Origin: Fictibacillus sp. FJAT-27399
GTDB taxonomy: Bacteria > Bacillota > Bacilli > Bacillales > Fictibacillaceae
Reading direction: 5' to 3'
Length of the DNA: 64,000 bases
NCBI RefSeq assembly: GCF_001510655.1
Contig: NZ_LMVC01000002.1
Coordinates: 331,700 to 395,699 of the forward strand
The translations under genes and the position numbers were made by a program. This document shows positions 1 to 9,426 of this stretch, piece after piece. Position 1 is the first letter of the stretch, and each line of letters starts with the position of its first letter. The notes under the pieces are model-generated. The model had not been told where the DNA came from. It saw only the letters and a list, made by a program, of their open reading frames with translations, and searched no databases.

Positions 1-223
1 CAGGCTCACTTGCAAAAGTTAAGTCGGCATTTTTGGATTTGAAAGGAAATTTCGTTGGAGCCTCCAATTCTTTTTGAACATCTTTTGGAAAGGCCTCAGC
101 TACTTTTTTTATATCCCTTGGATATTCCTCTTTTAACTTTTCAACAGCACTGGTTTCCTCATTGCACGCAGTTAATATAAGAAGAAAAAATAGAGATGTG
201 ATCATCAGAATTTTTTTGGGCAT
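1..223 (-). CDS. Putative lipoprotein, 3' part cut by window edge
   Basis: An ATG at 223, preceded on the minus strand by an AAAGGAGAG ribosome binding site, opens a frame that runs off the left edge without a stop. The first 19 residues are a short Lys-bearing start and a hydrophobic stretch ending in the lipobox LTAC, with Cys20 as the expected lipidation site. A Glu/Lys-rich segment follows (NEETSAVEKLKEEYPRD). It is therefore an exported, membrane-anchored lipoprotein. The visible 74 residues do not identify a family, so no function is assigned. Confidence 0.75.
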   Translation of the reverse strand, partial: MPKKILMITSLFFLLILTACNEETSAVEKLKEEYPRDIKKVAEAFPKDVQKELEAPTKFPFKSKNADLTFASEP

Positions 224-274
224 ATCAATAACTCTCCTTTTAGGTTTTAGTAAATTAATATAGGCTTCTTTGTC

Positions 275-324
275 GGTGCCAGGCACTCCAATTACACAAG
301 TGTGTAATTGGAGTGCCTGGCACC
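275..324. repeat. Perfect 24-bp inverted repeat with GTGCCAGGCAC ends
   Basis: Two 24-base arms that are exact reverse complements flank a 2-base AG loop. The outer ends carry the palindrome GGTGCCAGGCACT / AGTGCCTGGCACC. No T tract follows on either strand, so it is a poor terminator candidate. GTGCC(A/T)GGCAC palindromes are, from memory, a recurrent intergenic repeat in several Bacillaceae genomes; here it sits between a lipoprotein gene and a divergently oriented peptidase gene. Whether it is mobile or regulatory is unknown. Confidence 0.75.
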
Positions 325-428
325 ATTTATGCAAATTAGGGCTTTCTACAGATGCTTTGTCGAATAAATATACGATACTATGAATATAGTATATTTTTTT
401 CATTTCTTGGAAAAGGGGAGATTGAAAG

Positions 429-2858
429 ATGGGATTTAAGAAACAAGCAGCAGCAGGGCTGATCGGCCTCAGCATCCTGGCAGCACCGTATGCGGCATGG
501 GCAGAATCACCGGGAAAAGCAACGCCGCAATGGCATAACGTAAACGCATTTGAAACTCTGAGTGAAAAAGACGGCAGCTTATTCAACAGCGAGAACTATA
601 ACTTTACGAAATACTCACAGATCGGCCAGCAGCTTCTGAAGATTCAGAAGCAAAGCCATCGGATGACGGTCACCAAGTACGGGAAATCAGCAAACGGCCG
701 GGATATGTATGTGGTCACAATCGCTGACCAAAAAGCAAAAGGGCAATTAGGATTTTACAAGAAACTTAGAAAAGAGATGTTTAAGAATCCCGAAAAAGCT
801 CAAGTCTTTATTGACAAGCATCCGGACGTCAAGGTGCCTGTCATGATCAACGGATCAATCCACGGAACAGAGTTTGCTGGATCAGATGCCGTACTTCAGC
901 TCATTGAACGGTTTGCGAAAAACAACGACGCAGACACAAAGCAGATCCTCAGGAATCAGATCCTTATCTTTAATGTAGTGGCCAACCCTGATGGACGAAT
1001 TGATGCGACCCGTTTTAACGGCAACGGCATTGATTTAAACCGCGACTTCATCACGCAATCCCAGCCGGAAACTCAAGCGATGGTGTCACTCATCAAAGAG
1101 TGGAACCCGATGGTGTTTCTTGATCTTCATGGTTATGTAAAAGACTATGGCGGTCCAGATAAACCGGGGCTGATCGAGCCGTGTACGCCGCCTCATAATC
1201 CAAACTATGAATATGACCTTTTCTCCAACTGGGCGATGAACCAGGCGAAAGCAATGGAGTCTGAAATCGTCAGCAACCGGAAAGACTATAAGAATACGAA
1301 TACGGCTACTTCAAAAGTAGATTACCAGAACATGAAGGGAGCCTATATACCACAGCGGGATGACACAGCAGGCTGGGACGATTATCCGCCGATCTTCACT
1401 CCGATGTATGCCATGTATCACGGATCTTACGGCTATACTCTTGAAACGCCGACTAATGACTGGGATGGCGTAAAGTGGCATTACGACGCGGTAATGGGTG
1501 CTCTGAACTACGCCAGCCAAAATAAAACCGGTATGGTGAAGGATCAGATTGAAGTCTTCAAACGAGGCATCAACTTTGATCATCCGTTCCATAAAAAAGG
1601 ATTCTTCCCGAAGGCTTATATCCTGCCTTCTGATCCAACAGATTCTTCAGCAACAGAAAAGGCGGTCAGCCATCTCATGAAAAACGATATTGAAGTAAGC
1701 AAATCAAAAAAAACGTTCAATTTTAATGGCAAGACCTATCCTGCCGGAACGTACATCGTGAACATGAGCCAGGCGAAAGCAGGACTGGCCAACACGATGC
1801 TTTGGGATGGGGAAGACATCACGGATGATACTCCAGCGATGTACGACATTTCAGCATGGAGTCTCCCGGAACTGTGGGGATTTGACGCGATTCAGGTACC
1901 GGCTGACAGTAACCTGAAATTCTCTTTACAGGATGTCAAAAGTGCGCACGATGAGGGCAAGCTCATCGGGAAAGGGCCATATAAAATTCCGAACACATCG
2001 GTAAAATCAGTTGAACTTGCCAACAAGCTGATCAACAGAGGCTACGCAGTCCAACGCGGGACAGAAGGTTCTTTTTACATTAAAAGCAGAGTGAACCATG
2101 ATCTTATGCAATTCGTCAGAAAGTCTGGACTGATCGTCAAAAGTGCGGCCATTCCTAATCAAGCCCAAAACGTAAAACAGCTGCATGTCACCATTTTAAA
2201 AGATGGAGGAATGGGCAAAACTCAGTCCCACTCCGGAACAAAGCTTGCCCTTGAACGGCTGGGCTTTAACGTGAGAGAACTCGCACCAAGAGATCTCGCA
2301 GTTAAAGGACTTGGCAATACTGATGTATTTTTCTATAACGGAACATCCAATCTCATTTCCTATAAAAACAGCAAAGCAAACGCGGAGTTCGGCCTGGAAA
2401 ACGAAGCACAATTCCAAGCCTTGAAAAAGAACATTACTGATTTTGTTAATGGAGGCGGGAAGTACATTGCTATTGGTTCTGGAGCAGCAAGTGCTACAAA
2501 AACGCTTGGGCTGACCAATGTGACCATCAACAAAGGAAACCCTGACAGCAATGGGATTGTTCGCGTCGATTATAATCAAAGCGCCCTGACTCAAGGCTAC
2601 AATGAGAGTGATTACGGATTTGTATACGGCCCAGTTTGGTACTCCAATACGGATGGTTATGAAACGGCAGCTTCTTTTAAAAACAGCAGCGAATTCTTTA
2701 TGGCAGGGCATTGGAAAAATCGCCAGGCCGCCCAGGGACAGGCTGTCATAATCAAGGACCAGTCCAAGGACGTCACGCTTATGGGAATCGAAGCGGGCTT
2801 CAGGGATCATACCGATTATCTTTTCCGCCTGCTTTCCAATGCAGTTTACAGCAAATAG
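429..2858 (+). CDS. Secreted M14-family zinc metallocarboxypeptidase
   Basis: This 809-residue protein begins with a signal peptide ending AWA-ES near residue 26. The M14 catalytic set is complete: zinc ligands His145 and Glu148 in HGTE, Arg205 in the NRD motif that binds the substrate carboxylate, zinc ligand His234 in DLHG, and the general base Glu339 in TLETP. The protein is much longer than a bare M14 domain; residues 400-809 look like accessory domains, and the last 200 resemble a Rossmann-like or amidotransferase-like fold (inference). It should trim peptides or wall-linked peptides outside the cell. The ribosome binding site AAAGGGGAG precedes the ATG. The gene stands alone, with a terminator directly downstream. 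Confidence 0.9.
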   Translation: MGFKKQAAAGLIGLSILAAPYAAWAESPGKATPQWHNVNAFETLSEKDGSLFNSENYNFTKYSQIGQQLLKIQKQSHRMTVTKYGKSANGRDMYVVTIADQKAKGQLGFYKKLRKEMFKNPEKAQVFIDKHPDVKVPVMINGSIHGTEFAGSDAVLQLIERFAKNNDADTKQILRNQILIFNVVANPDGRIDATRFNGNGIDLNRDFITQSQPETQAMVSLIKEWNPMVFLDLHGYVKDYGGPDKPGLIEPCTPPHNPNYEYDLFSNWAMNQAKAMESEIVSNRKDYKNTNTATSKVDYQNMKGAYIPQRDDTAGWDDYPPIFTPMYAMYHGSYGYTLETPTNDWDGVKWHYDAVMGALNYASQNKTGMVKDQIEVFKRGINFDHPFHKKGFFPKAYILPSDPTDSSATEKAVSHLMKNDIEVSKSKKTFNFNGKTYPAGTYIVNMSQAKAGLANTMLWDGEDITDDTPAMYDISAWSLPELWGFDAIQVPADSNLKFSLQDVKSAHDEGKLIGKGPYKIPNTSVKSVELANKLINRGYAVQRGTEGSFYIKSRVNHDLMQFVRKSGLIVKSAAIPNQAQNVKQLHVTILKDGGMGKTQSHSGTKLALERLGFNVRELAPRDLAVKGLGNTDVFFYNGTSNLISYKNSKANAEFGLENEAQFQALKKNITDFVNGGGKYIAIGSGAASATKTLGLTNVTINKGNPDSNGIVRVDYNQSALTQGYNESDYGFVYGPVWYSNTDGYETAASFKNSSEFFMAGHWKNRQAAQGQAVIIKDQSKDVTLMGIEAGFRDHTDYLFRLLSNAVYSK

Positions 2859-2865
2859 AACAGCC

Positions 2866-2897
2866 AAGCATCTCTTAGCGGAGGTGCTTGTTTTTTT
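2866..2897 (+). terminator. Intrinsic terminator of the M14 peptidase gene
   Basis: A 9-bp stem (AAGCATCTC with GAGGTGCTT, one G-T pair) and a 6-base loop are followed by seven T residues, 8 bases after the stop codon. Confidence 0.85.
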
Positions 2898-3254
2898 CGC
2901 TAAAAGACTTTCAAAGTAAAGACATAAAAGGCACCTCCATGAGAGACTAGCCCAAGCAAGAAAAGAAAAAGCCATCATCTGTAATTTCATCTGTCCAGCC
3001 CTCTTTTTATCATTAGACGATTTCAAGGTTCGTAACGTTACTTCCATCACTAGGTGGTTGAAGAAGGAAAAATGGGTTTCATATCGAAGTTAATTTGGTG
3101 TTCATTAGGGGGAATAAATTTCATTCTCTTTATTTCCGGATCTGGATGGCTAAAACCGTGTTTATTTTTGATACGAAAGAAGGATTCAAAACAGGGAAGA
3201 AAAACCGCAATGCTTTTAAAATAATAAAAGGGATGGTTAGTTATTAAGGAAAAA
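2898..3254. other. Intergenic stretch with no convincing gene
   Basis: A 50-codon frame at 3072-3224 (plus) has a fair AGAAGG site and a hydrophobic middle. Minus-strand text at 3050-3170 also reads as plausible protein but lacks a start. Neither matches a family I recognise. The stretch could hold remnants of lost genes. Confidence 0.4.
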
Positions 3255-3764
3255 ATGATTAAAAATCCAAGTAAGATACATATTATTGGTTCAGTAGGAA
3301 GCGGGAAAACAACGTTAGCAAGGACACTTTCATCTCGTTTAAATGTTCCGTACATTGAACTGGACAACGTCGTATGGAAAAGGAACAAGCCTGAAGATAT
3401 AAGAAGAAGTGATGAAGAGAGGGATCAGTATCTGAATGAAATCATTTCCTCTGAAAAATGGATTGTAGAGGGAGTTCACCATACTTGGGTGAATCCAAGT
3501 TTTCAAAATGCAGATGTTATTATCCTCTTAGATACTGATTATTCTAAACGGACTATTAGAATCATAAAGAGATTCGTTTATCAAAAATTAAAAATCGAAA
3601 AGGCAAATTACAGGCCAACGTTAAAGATCTTCAGGAACATGTTTATATGGAACTCCTACTTTGAAAAGGAAAGTAAACCCAAAATATTAAAACTACTAAA
3701 CCAATATGATCACAAACTGATTATATTAAAGAACAACCAGGATATTGAAAAATATTTCAATTAA
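3255..3764 (+). CDS. P-loop nucleotide kinase, FlaR/topology-modulation-like
   Basis: This 169-residue protein carries a Walker A motif GSVGSGKTT at residues 12-20, followed by an adenylate-kinase-like arrangement: a substrate loop (YIELDNVVWKRN), a WIVEGVH strand and a Walker B-like strand VIILLDTD. Proteins of this shape are annotated 'DNA topology modulation protein' or 'AAA family ATPase', but the family behaves structurally like small-molecule or nucleotide kinases, so the topology name should not be trusted. The substrate is unknown. The ATG follows a weak AAGG site. The racemase gene begins 26 bases downstream, so the two may be co-transcribed. Confidence 0.75.
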   Translation: MIKNPSKIHIIGSVGSGKTTLARTLSSRLNVPYIELDNVVWKRNKPEDIRRSDEERDQYLNEIISSEKWIVEGVHHTWVNPSFQNADVIILLDTDYSKRTIRIIKRFVYQKLKIEKANYRPTLKIFRNMFIWNSYFEKESKPKILKLLNQYDHKLIILKNNQDIEKYFN

Positions 3765-3790
3765 AGTAAATAGGAAAACAGGGTGATTCT

Positions 3791-4486
3791 ATGAAAACGA
3801 TCGGTTTAATTGGTGGTATGAGCTGGGAATCCACCGCAGAATATTACCGAAAAATAAATGAAGAAGTTAAAAACAGATTAGGTGGTTTGCATTCAGCAGA
3901 GTGCCTGTTATACAGCATTGATTTTGAAGAGATTGAACGCTGTCAGGCAGCAGGCGATTGGGAAAGTGCCGGAAAAATCCTGGGGAATGTTGCTGGGTCC
4001 TTAGAAAAAGCAGGCGCCGATTTCATTGTGATCTGTACGAACACCATGCATAAAGTAATCAATGATATACAGAAAAAAATAAATATACCCATACTGCATA
4101 TTGCTGATGCCACAGCTTTTCAAATTCACAAATCAAAAATAAAAAACGTTGGATTGCTTGGCACTAAATATACGATGGAACAGGATTTCTACAAATCACG
4201 AATAGAGTCTCAAGGTATTCATGTTTTTGTACCAGACAAAGAGGATAGGGAAAGAATTAATCAAGTTATTTATGAAGAGTTATGTTTAGGGGAGATTAAG
4301 CAATCATCAAAGGATTATTATAAAGAGGTTATTAATCAATTGGTTGCTTCTGGAGCGGAAGGGATTATTTTGGGCTGTACAGAGATCGGATTACTCGTAA
4401 AACCAGAAGATTCAGAAGTGCCATTATTTGATACAGCTTTAATACATGCAACTGAAGCGGTTAATATGTCTTTAGGAGATACGTGA
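3791..4486 (+). CDS. Aspartate/glutamate racemase family protein
   Basis: 231 residues, the normal length for PLP-independent amino acid racemases. The two catalytic cysteines are present, Cys82 in ICTNTMH and Cys196 in LGCTEIG, together with the N-terminal GLIGGMSWEST motif typical of aspartate racemases. It should interconvert L- and D-aspartate or a related acidic amino acid in the cytoplasm. The broad-specificity YgeA type is an alternative. It lies between a small kinase gene and the remains of RidA and RpiR genes, which hints at a former amino acid or amino sugar locus, now decayed. Confidence 0.88.
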   Translation: MKTIGLIGGMSWESTAEYYRKINEEVKNRLGGLHSAECLLYSIDFEEIERCQAAGDWESAGKILGNVAGSLEKAGADFIVICTNTMHKVINDIQKKINIPILHIADATAFQIHKSKIKNVGLLGTKYTMEQDFYKSRIESQGIHVFVPDKEDRERINQVIYEELCLGEIKQSSKDYYKEVINQLVASGAEGIILGCTEIGLLVKPEDSEVPLFDTALIHATEAVNMSLGDT

Positions 4487-4528
4487 GACTCAAAAGGAAA
4501 AATCAGTAAGAGAGCGGGGATGCTTTTA

Positions 4529-4668
4529 ATGGATCATCGAACAATGGTGTTAACAGGTTCACCGTGGGAGCCGGTCGTAGGATAATGCAGAGCTATCCGT
4601 ATACGTAAACGTGTAGAAGTTGCCGGCACCACTGCCATGAAAGACGGGCAGGTAATGGGTGAGGGTCG
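4529..4668 (+). pseudogene. RidA/YjgF-family gene fragment
   Basis: From an ATG at 4529 the frame reads like the N-terminal part of a Rid-family enamine/imine deaminase (TGSPWEPVVG, stop, CRAIRI..VEVAGTTAMKDG). A TAA stands where Tyr is expected after PVVG, and the match stops after about 45 codons, where RpiR-like sequence begins in another frame. The gene has a nonsense codon and has lost its 3' two thirds. Rid proteins remove reactive imines made by PLP enzymes, so association with an amino acid racemase locus is plausible (inference). Confidence 0.7.
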
Positions 4669-5355
4669 AACGAAATCATCGCTTCTTTCAATGAATTAGA
4701 AACTTCTTTATACAACTACATTAGTCAAAACATGGATAAAGTGGCTTATATGCGAATTCGTGAACTAGCAGATAAAACGCATGTATCAACAGCTACGATT
4801 TTACGTTTTTGCAGGAAACTAAATTGTGAGGGTTTTTCCGAATTTAAAATAAGGCTTAAAATGCAATTAAAAGAGAATAAAAAGACGACGATCAAAAGTT
4901 CCCAACAATCAGTAGTAGAATTTTTTGAACGGACTTTAAAAGGTGATATAGAAGAAAAAGTCAGGAAAGCTGCAAGTTTAGTCACCAAAGCGGGATAGGA
5001 AGCTCAGGTATTCTTGCTGAATATGGAGCTAGATATTTCTCAAGTTTAGGTAAATTTTCGTTATATATCTTTCCGATTCACTCCAAACTCCGCAATAATA
5101 GCGTAACCATTGCTTTATCTGTCTCAGGAGAAAATAATTTTACAGTCACTCATCTTAACATTCTTAAACAAGAAGGAAGTAAAATAATCAGTATTACAAA
5201 CAATAAACTATCTACCATTGCGAAAATTTCTGATATAAACATTCCGTATTATGTAACCGAGGAATCTTTTGAAGAAGGCTAATATTACTGCACAAGTGCC
5301 TGTTGTTTATATACTGGAATCCATTGCTCGTGAGGTACATAAACTTAATCAATAG
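4663..5355 (+). pseudogene. RpiR/MurR-family regulator, frameshifted
   Basis: The N-terminal helix-turn-helix is clear (RIRELADKTHVSTATILRFC, near 4750-4810) and ends at a TAG at 4996. The sugar-phosphate-binding SIS domain continues in a different frame from about 4992 (GIGSSGILAEYGARYFSSLG, later SVTIALSVSGEN). It stops at a TAA near 5282 and resumes in a third frame (ITAQVPVVYILESIAREVHK) to the TAG at 5355. The HTH-SIS junction lacks around ten expected residues, which suggests a small deletion as well. The start codon is lost at the junction with the RidA remnant. RpiR proteins sense phosphosugars; this copy cannot make a full-length product. Confidence 0.85.
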
Positions 5356-5391
5356 GATGAATCACAACCTTTACGAAAATAGCCATAAGAA

Positions 5392-5426
5392 AAGAGGAAG
5401 AGCTGTAAGCAATAGCTCTTCCTCTT
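5392..5426. terminator. Bidirectional terminator between RpiR remnant and potD
   Basis: A perfect 13-bp stem (AAGAGGAAGAGCT with its complement) has a 9-base loop and T-rich flanks on both strands. It ends 3 bases from the potD stop codon. Confidence 0.8.
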
Positions 5427-5429
5427 ATT

Positions 5430-6503
5430 TTATTTGCGGTGCATTTTAAATTCCAGGAACAGCTCGTTATAGTACGCCAAATTCTTTTTCCCAAGGTTCT
5501 CGTATACCTCAAGCTTTTCAGTAAGCTGTGGCGACGGGTAAAAGCGTTCATCGTTCACGGTTTCTTTCGGCATGTAAGATAGAGCTTTTTTGTTTGGCGT
5601 TGAATAGTTGACGTATTCTGCATTTTTAGCGGCTATCTTTGGATCAAGCATAAAGTTGATGAACTTGTGTGCCGCTTTTTTATTTTTTGCTGTTTTCGGG
5701 ATGACCATATTGTCGAACCACAAGTTGGAGCCTTCCTTAGGAACAACATACTCTAAGTCCTTGTTTTCGCTCATGATTTCTGAAGCGACCCCGGACCAGA
5801 CAAGCCCGATTGAAGCTTCTTCATTTTCAAGCAGCAATCTGCTCTCATCCCCAACGATGCCTTTGATATTCGGTGTCAGAGTATCCAGTTTTCTTTTTGC
5901 CTTCTGAAGGTGGGCATGATTCGTATCATTCAGGGAATAACCGATGCTGTTGAGTCCCATGCCCATCACTTCGCGGGCTCCGTCGATCAGAAGAATCTTG
6001 TTCCGAAGGCTGGGATCCCATAAATCGTTCCAGCTCGTAATCTTCTTGCCGCCGAGCATTTTTGGATTATAGACGATGCCGACTGTACCCCAGAAATAAG
6101 GAACTGAATATTTATTGTTTTCATCAAACGGGAGGTCCATGAATCGCTTATCGATATAATGCAAATTCGGAAGCTTGGAATGATCGAGAGGAATGAGCAG
6201 ATGCTCCTTCCTCATTTTATCGATCATGTATTCAGACGGAATAGCAATATCATACGTAGTCCCGCCTTGCTCAATCTTTGTCAGCATTGCTTCATTCGAA
6301 TCAAACGTTTCATAGATGACTTTAATGCCGTGTTCTTTTTCAAACCGTTTGATCAGCTGGGGATCAATATAATCGCCCCAGTTGTAGATCGTCAGGGTAT
6401 TCCGCCCTGAATACCCCTCTGAGTTGTTCAGCTCAGAAACAGTATAAAAGAGAACCGCAGAAACAAGAATGATCGCCAGGAAAAAACGGACAAGCTTCCT
6501 CAT
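5430..6503 (-). CDS. potD: Spermidine/putrescine ABC transporter, substrate-binding protein PotD
   Basis: A 357-residue periplasmic-binding-protein family 1 (SBP_bac) member with the polyamine-binder signature near the N terminus (LTIYNWGDYIDP), followed by KRFEKEHGIKVIYETFDSNE. It captures polyamines outside the membrane for PotABC. Residues 5-22 are hydrophobic, but there is no lipobox Cys, so the mature protein is probably held by an uncleaved N-terminal anchor or released by signal peptidase I, unlike the lipoprotein arrangement common in Gram-positives. It is the last gene of a four-gene operon, and its ATG overlaps the potC stop by 4 bases. Confidence 0.92.
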   Translation of the reverse strand: MRKLVRFFLAIILVSAVLFYTVSELNNSEGYSGRNTLTIYNWGDYIDPQLIKRFEKEHGIKVIYETFDSNEAMLTKIEQGGTTYDIAIPSEYMIDKMRKEHLLIPLDHSKLPNLHYIDKRFMDLPFDENNKYSVPYFWGTVGIVYNPKMLGGKKITSWNDLWDPSLRNKILLIDGAREVMGMGLNSIGYSLNDTNHAHLQKAKRKLDTLTPNIKGIVGDESRLLLENEEASIGLVWSGVASEIMSENKDLEYVVPKEGSNLWFDNMVIPKTAKNKKAAHKFINFMLDPKIAAKNAEYVNYSTPNKKALSYMPKETVNDERFYPSPQLTEKLEVYENLGKKNLAYYNELFLEFKMHRK

Positions 6504-7312
6504 TTTTTAACCCCCCATCCGTTCGGCTTGTTGCGCTGAGATATGAAATAATACACAACCACAAGCACGAGTGTAAAAAGGAACAAGAGGGTGGACAGCG
6601 CGTTGACATTCAACGAAATTCCACGGCGGGCCAATGAGTAAATCTCAACAGAAAGCGTAGTAAAACCGTTTCCGGTAACAAAGAACGTAACCGCAAAATC
6701 ATCCAGAGAGTACGTCAGCGCCATAAAGAAGCCGGCAAAAATTCCAGGCGTGATGTAGGGCAGAACAACTTTGGTCAACACATTCCAGTGGCTTGCTCCA
6801 AGATCTCTGGCTGCATCGATCAGCGTCGGACTCATCTCGGACAGCTTGGGAAGGATCATCAGAACGACGATCGGAATACTGAACGCGATATGTGAGAGCA
6901 AGACGGAAAACATGCCAAGCTTCACTCCTGCCATCGTGAACAGGATGAGGAAGGAGGCACCAATTATAACGTCCGGACTGACGATCAGTACGTTGTTCAG
7001 TGACAGCAGCGTGTTTTTCGTCTGCCGTTTCTTCATGCTGTGGATGCCTAGTGCTCCGAAAATCCCGATAATGGTTGCAAATAAAGAGGAAAGAAGAGCA
7101 ATCACAAACGTATTCAGCACGATGATCAGCAAGCGTGAATCCTGAAAGAGCTCCTTGTACCAATAGAGTGTAAAGCTTTTGAAGCCGTACATCGTTCCAC
7201 CGGTGTTGAACGAGTAGAACACAAGAAAGAAGATCGGTGCATAAAGGATAAGGAATATCAACACGAGAAAGATTCGTGACATCGAGTTTATTTTATTATC
7301 CAACTTATACAC
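6500..7312 (-). CDS. potC: Spermidine/putrescine ABC transporter permease PotC
   Basis: A 270-residue inner-membrane permease with about six transmembrane helices. The cytoplasmic EAA loop, which contacts the ATPase, is seen as LIDAARDLGASHWNVLTKVVLP. Conserved PotC features include SLDDFAVTFFVTG. It forms the translocation channel with PotB. It overlaps potB upstream by 8 bases and potD downstream by 4 bases, so translation is likely coupled through the operon. Confidence 0.93.
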   Translation of the reverse strand: MYKLDNKINSMSRIFLVLIFLILYAPIFFLVFYSFNTGGTMYGFKSFTLYWYKELFQDSRLLIIVLNTFVIALLSSLFATIIGIFGALGIHSMKKRQTKNTLLSLNNVLIVSPDVIIGASFLILFTMAGVKLGMFSVLLSHIAFSIPIVVLMILPKLSEMSPTLIDAARDLGASHWNVLTKVVLPYITPGIFAGFFMALTYSLDDFAVTFFVTGNGFTTLSVEIYSLARRGISLNVNALSTLLFLFTLVLVVVYYFISQRNKPNGWGVKK

Positions 7313-8108
7313 CTCGTTTCCGGTTCCCTGTCACACTCATGATCAGGAACATGATAATAATTAAGAAAACCGCAATCGTCGAACCCATGCCCCAGTCACG
7401 GGTGACAAGAAAATGCTGTTCAATCGCTGTACCAAGCGTAATGACGCGGTTTCCTGCGATCAAGCGTGTGAGCATGAATAGAGACAGCGCAGGGATAAAT
7501 ACGACCTGGCAGCCTGACTTTACGCCATCAATCGTTAAAGGGAAGATGACGCGGCGAAATGTTGTCCACTTGGATGCCCCCAAATCATTGGCTGCATCCA
7601 ATAAGGTAGGATTCATTTCATTCAATGAGTTAAAAATCGGCAAAATCATGAACGGTATGAAAATATAAACCGATACAAATATAAAACTGAAATCAGTGAA
7701 CAGGATCTGTTTCGATCCAACACCTATGGCTTCCAAGAAGCTGTTCGCGATTCCTTTTGTCCCGAAGATGCCCAGGAAAGCATAGGCTTTCAAGAGCAGG
7801 TTGATCCAGGAAGGAACGATGATCAATAACAGCCATAGCTGCTTATGCTTCGTTTTCGTCAGCAAATAAGCCGTCGGGTAAGAGATGATAAAGGAAATAA
7901 GTGTGATCAAAAACGCATACCAGAACGAACTGAAGGTCATCTTCAAATAAACCGGCGTAAAAAAGTTCTTGTAATTCACCAGTGAAAAGTGACCCTCGAT
8001 ATCAAAAAACGAATAATAAAGAACAAGAAGAAGCGGTGCAATAACGAAAAGAACAATCCATATTGCATAAGGCAAAAGGTAAAGATTTCGGGTGATCTTA
8101 TTGTTCAT
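7305..8108 (-). CDS. potB: Spermidine/putrescine ABC transporter permease PotB
   Basis: A 267-residue permease with six predicted helices and the EAA loop [21 protein letters not shown] chose the ATG at 8108 (MNNKITRN) because GGAG sits 8 bases upstream and the first membrane helix then starts at the usual place. A longer frame to 8288 lies entirely inside potA and adds a non-PotB extension. The chosen start overlaps the potA stop by 11 bases. Confidence 0.9.
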   Translation of the reverse strand: MNNKITRNLYLLPYAIWIVLFVIAPLLLVLYYSFFDIEGHFSLVNYKNFFTPVYLKMTFSSFWYAFLITLISFIISYPTAYLLTKTKHKQLWLLLIIVPSWINLLLKAYAFLGIFGTKGIANSFLEAIGVGSKQILFTDFSFIFVSVYIFIPFMILPIFNSLNEMNPTLLDAANDLGASKWTTFRRVIFPLTIDGVKSGCQVVFIPALSLFMLTRLIAGNRVITLGTAIEQHFLVTRDWGMGSTIAVFLIIIMFLIMSVTGNRKRGV

Positions 8109-9204
8109 GAGCATCTCCAGCAGTATAAGCCTCAAGACGCCGGTCGAAATCTGCTTCTGACTCCCCAAACCGCATGACATGGATGGCTTCCGAATCGAAA
8201 TATAATCCGATTTCGTTTCCTGCATCTGCCTTTTTCGTAGAATGGACAAGCCATTCATTGCCGTCTTTATCGTAGCAGCTGATCTCATAGTGAACCCCGC
8301 GGAACAGCTGTGAATCTACACGCACCTTAAGTTTTCCTCGTTCAAGCGTTGTAATCTCCAAATCTTCCGGACGTATCACAATTTCTACCGGTTCGTTAGC
8401 GTTCAGTCCTCTATCGACACACTCAAACTGTCCTCCGACGAACTCTACAAGATAATCTTTGATCATTTTTCCTTCTACGATATTGGACTCCCCGATAAAA
8501 TCAGCGACAAACCGGTTGATCGGTTCATCATAAATATCAATTGGCGTACCGCTTTGCTGAATTTTCCCCTTGTTTAATACAAAAATCTCATCAGACATGG
8601 CAAGAGCTTCTTCCTGGTCATGGGTAACAAAAATAAAGGTAATTCCCAGTCTCCTTTGCAGCTCACGCAATTCATACTGCATTTCTGTCCTCAGTTTTAA
8701 GTCGAGAGCAGATAACGGCTCGTCAAGCAGGATGACTTCCGGCTCGTTGACGATAGCCCTTGCAATGGCCACACGCTGGCGCTGGCCTCCGGACATTTCC
8801 CGGATCTCACGCGTCTCATAGCCTTCCAAGTTAACAAAGCTGAGCGCTTCTTTCACTTTCTTTTGTATCTCGTTGTTTTTCAACTTTTTAATACGAAGTC
8901 CGAATGCCACATTTTCAAATACATTTAAATGCGGGAATAGTGCGTAATCCTGAAAAACGGTATTAACCTGGCGTTTATTCGCCGGTACATCATTAATCTT
9001 CTTGTTGTTAAAATAAATTTCTCCTTCAGATGCCTCCGTAAAGCCAGCGATCAAGCGAAGTATGGTTGTTTTTCCGCAGCCGGAAGGACCGAGAAGCGTA
9101 TAAAATTTTCCCCGTTCAATTTCAAAGCTGACGTTATCGAGCACTGCCGGATCATCGTCATATTGCTTTGTCACATTTTTAAATTGAATAATTTCGTTGG
9201 TCAT
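8098..9204 (-). CDS. potA: Spermidine/putrescine ABC transporter ATPase PotA
   Basis: A 368-residue ABC ATPase with Walker [10 protein letters not shown] (39-47), Q-loop Gln85 (VFQDYALFP), signature MSGGQRQR (137-144), Walker B VILLDEP (157-163) and a switch His in FVTHDQEEA. The C-terminal third (from about residue 240) is a TOBE-type regulatory domain ([10 protein letters not shown]). It powers polyamine import through PotBC. It is the first gene of the operon, and a TATAAT-like -10 element lies near 9286-9291 on the minus strand. No separate regulator gene precedes it. Confidence 0.93.
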   Translation of the reverse strand: MTNEIIQFKNVTKQYDDDPAVLDNVSFEIERGKFYTLLGPSGCGKTTILRLIAGFTEASEGEIYFNNKKINDVPANKRQVNTVFQDYALFPHLNVFENVAFGLRIKKLKNNEIQKKVKEALSFVNLEGYETREIREMSGGQRQRVAIARAIVNEPEVILLDEPLSALDLKLRTEMQYELRELQRRLGITFIFVTHDQEEALAMSDEIFVLNKGKIQQSGTPIDIYDEPINRFVADFIGESNIVEGKMIKDYLVEFVGGQFECVDRGLNANEPVEIVIRPEDLEITTLERGKLKVRVDSQLFRGVHYEISCYDKDGNEWLVHSTKKADAGNEIGLYFDSEAIHVMRFGESEADFDRRLEAYTAGDAHEQ

Positions 9205-9426
9205 CGCAACCCCTCATCTACCTGTTTTTCTTCTATTCTGAATGGACAGTAGTCCACAAAATTTTACTTTTTTATACTGAATAATTATACATGAAAACTT
9301 TGTGCTTTTAATACAAAAACAGGCAAATAAAACTCCTTGAAAGTTTATGGCTCATAAGGTTGTCATAAAAAGATAATGAAAGTATCGGGTTATTCCAAAT
9401 AATAGCAGACCAAGGGAAGGGATTAT

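Noticed and set aside
2196-3050. 284-codon minus-strand frame
   Set aside because: It lies antisense to the M14 peptidase gene through most of its length, with composition unlike a real protein; the peptidase frame has all catalytic motifs.
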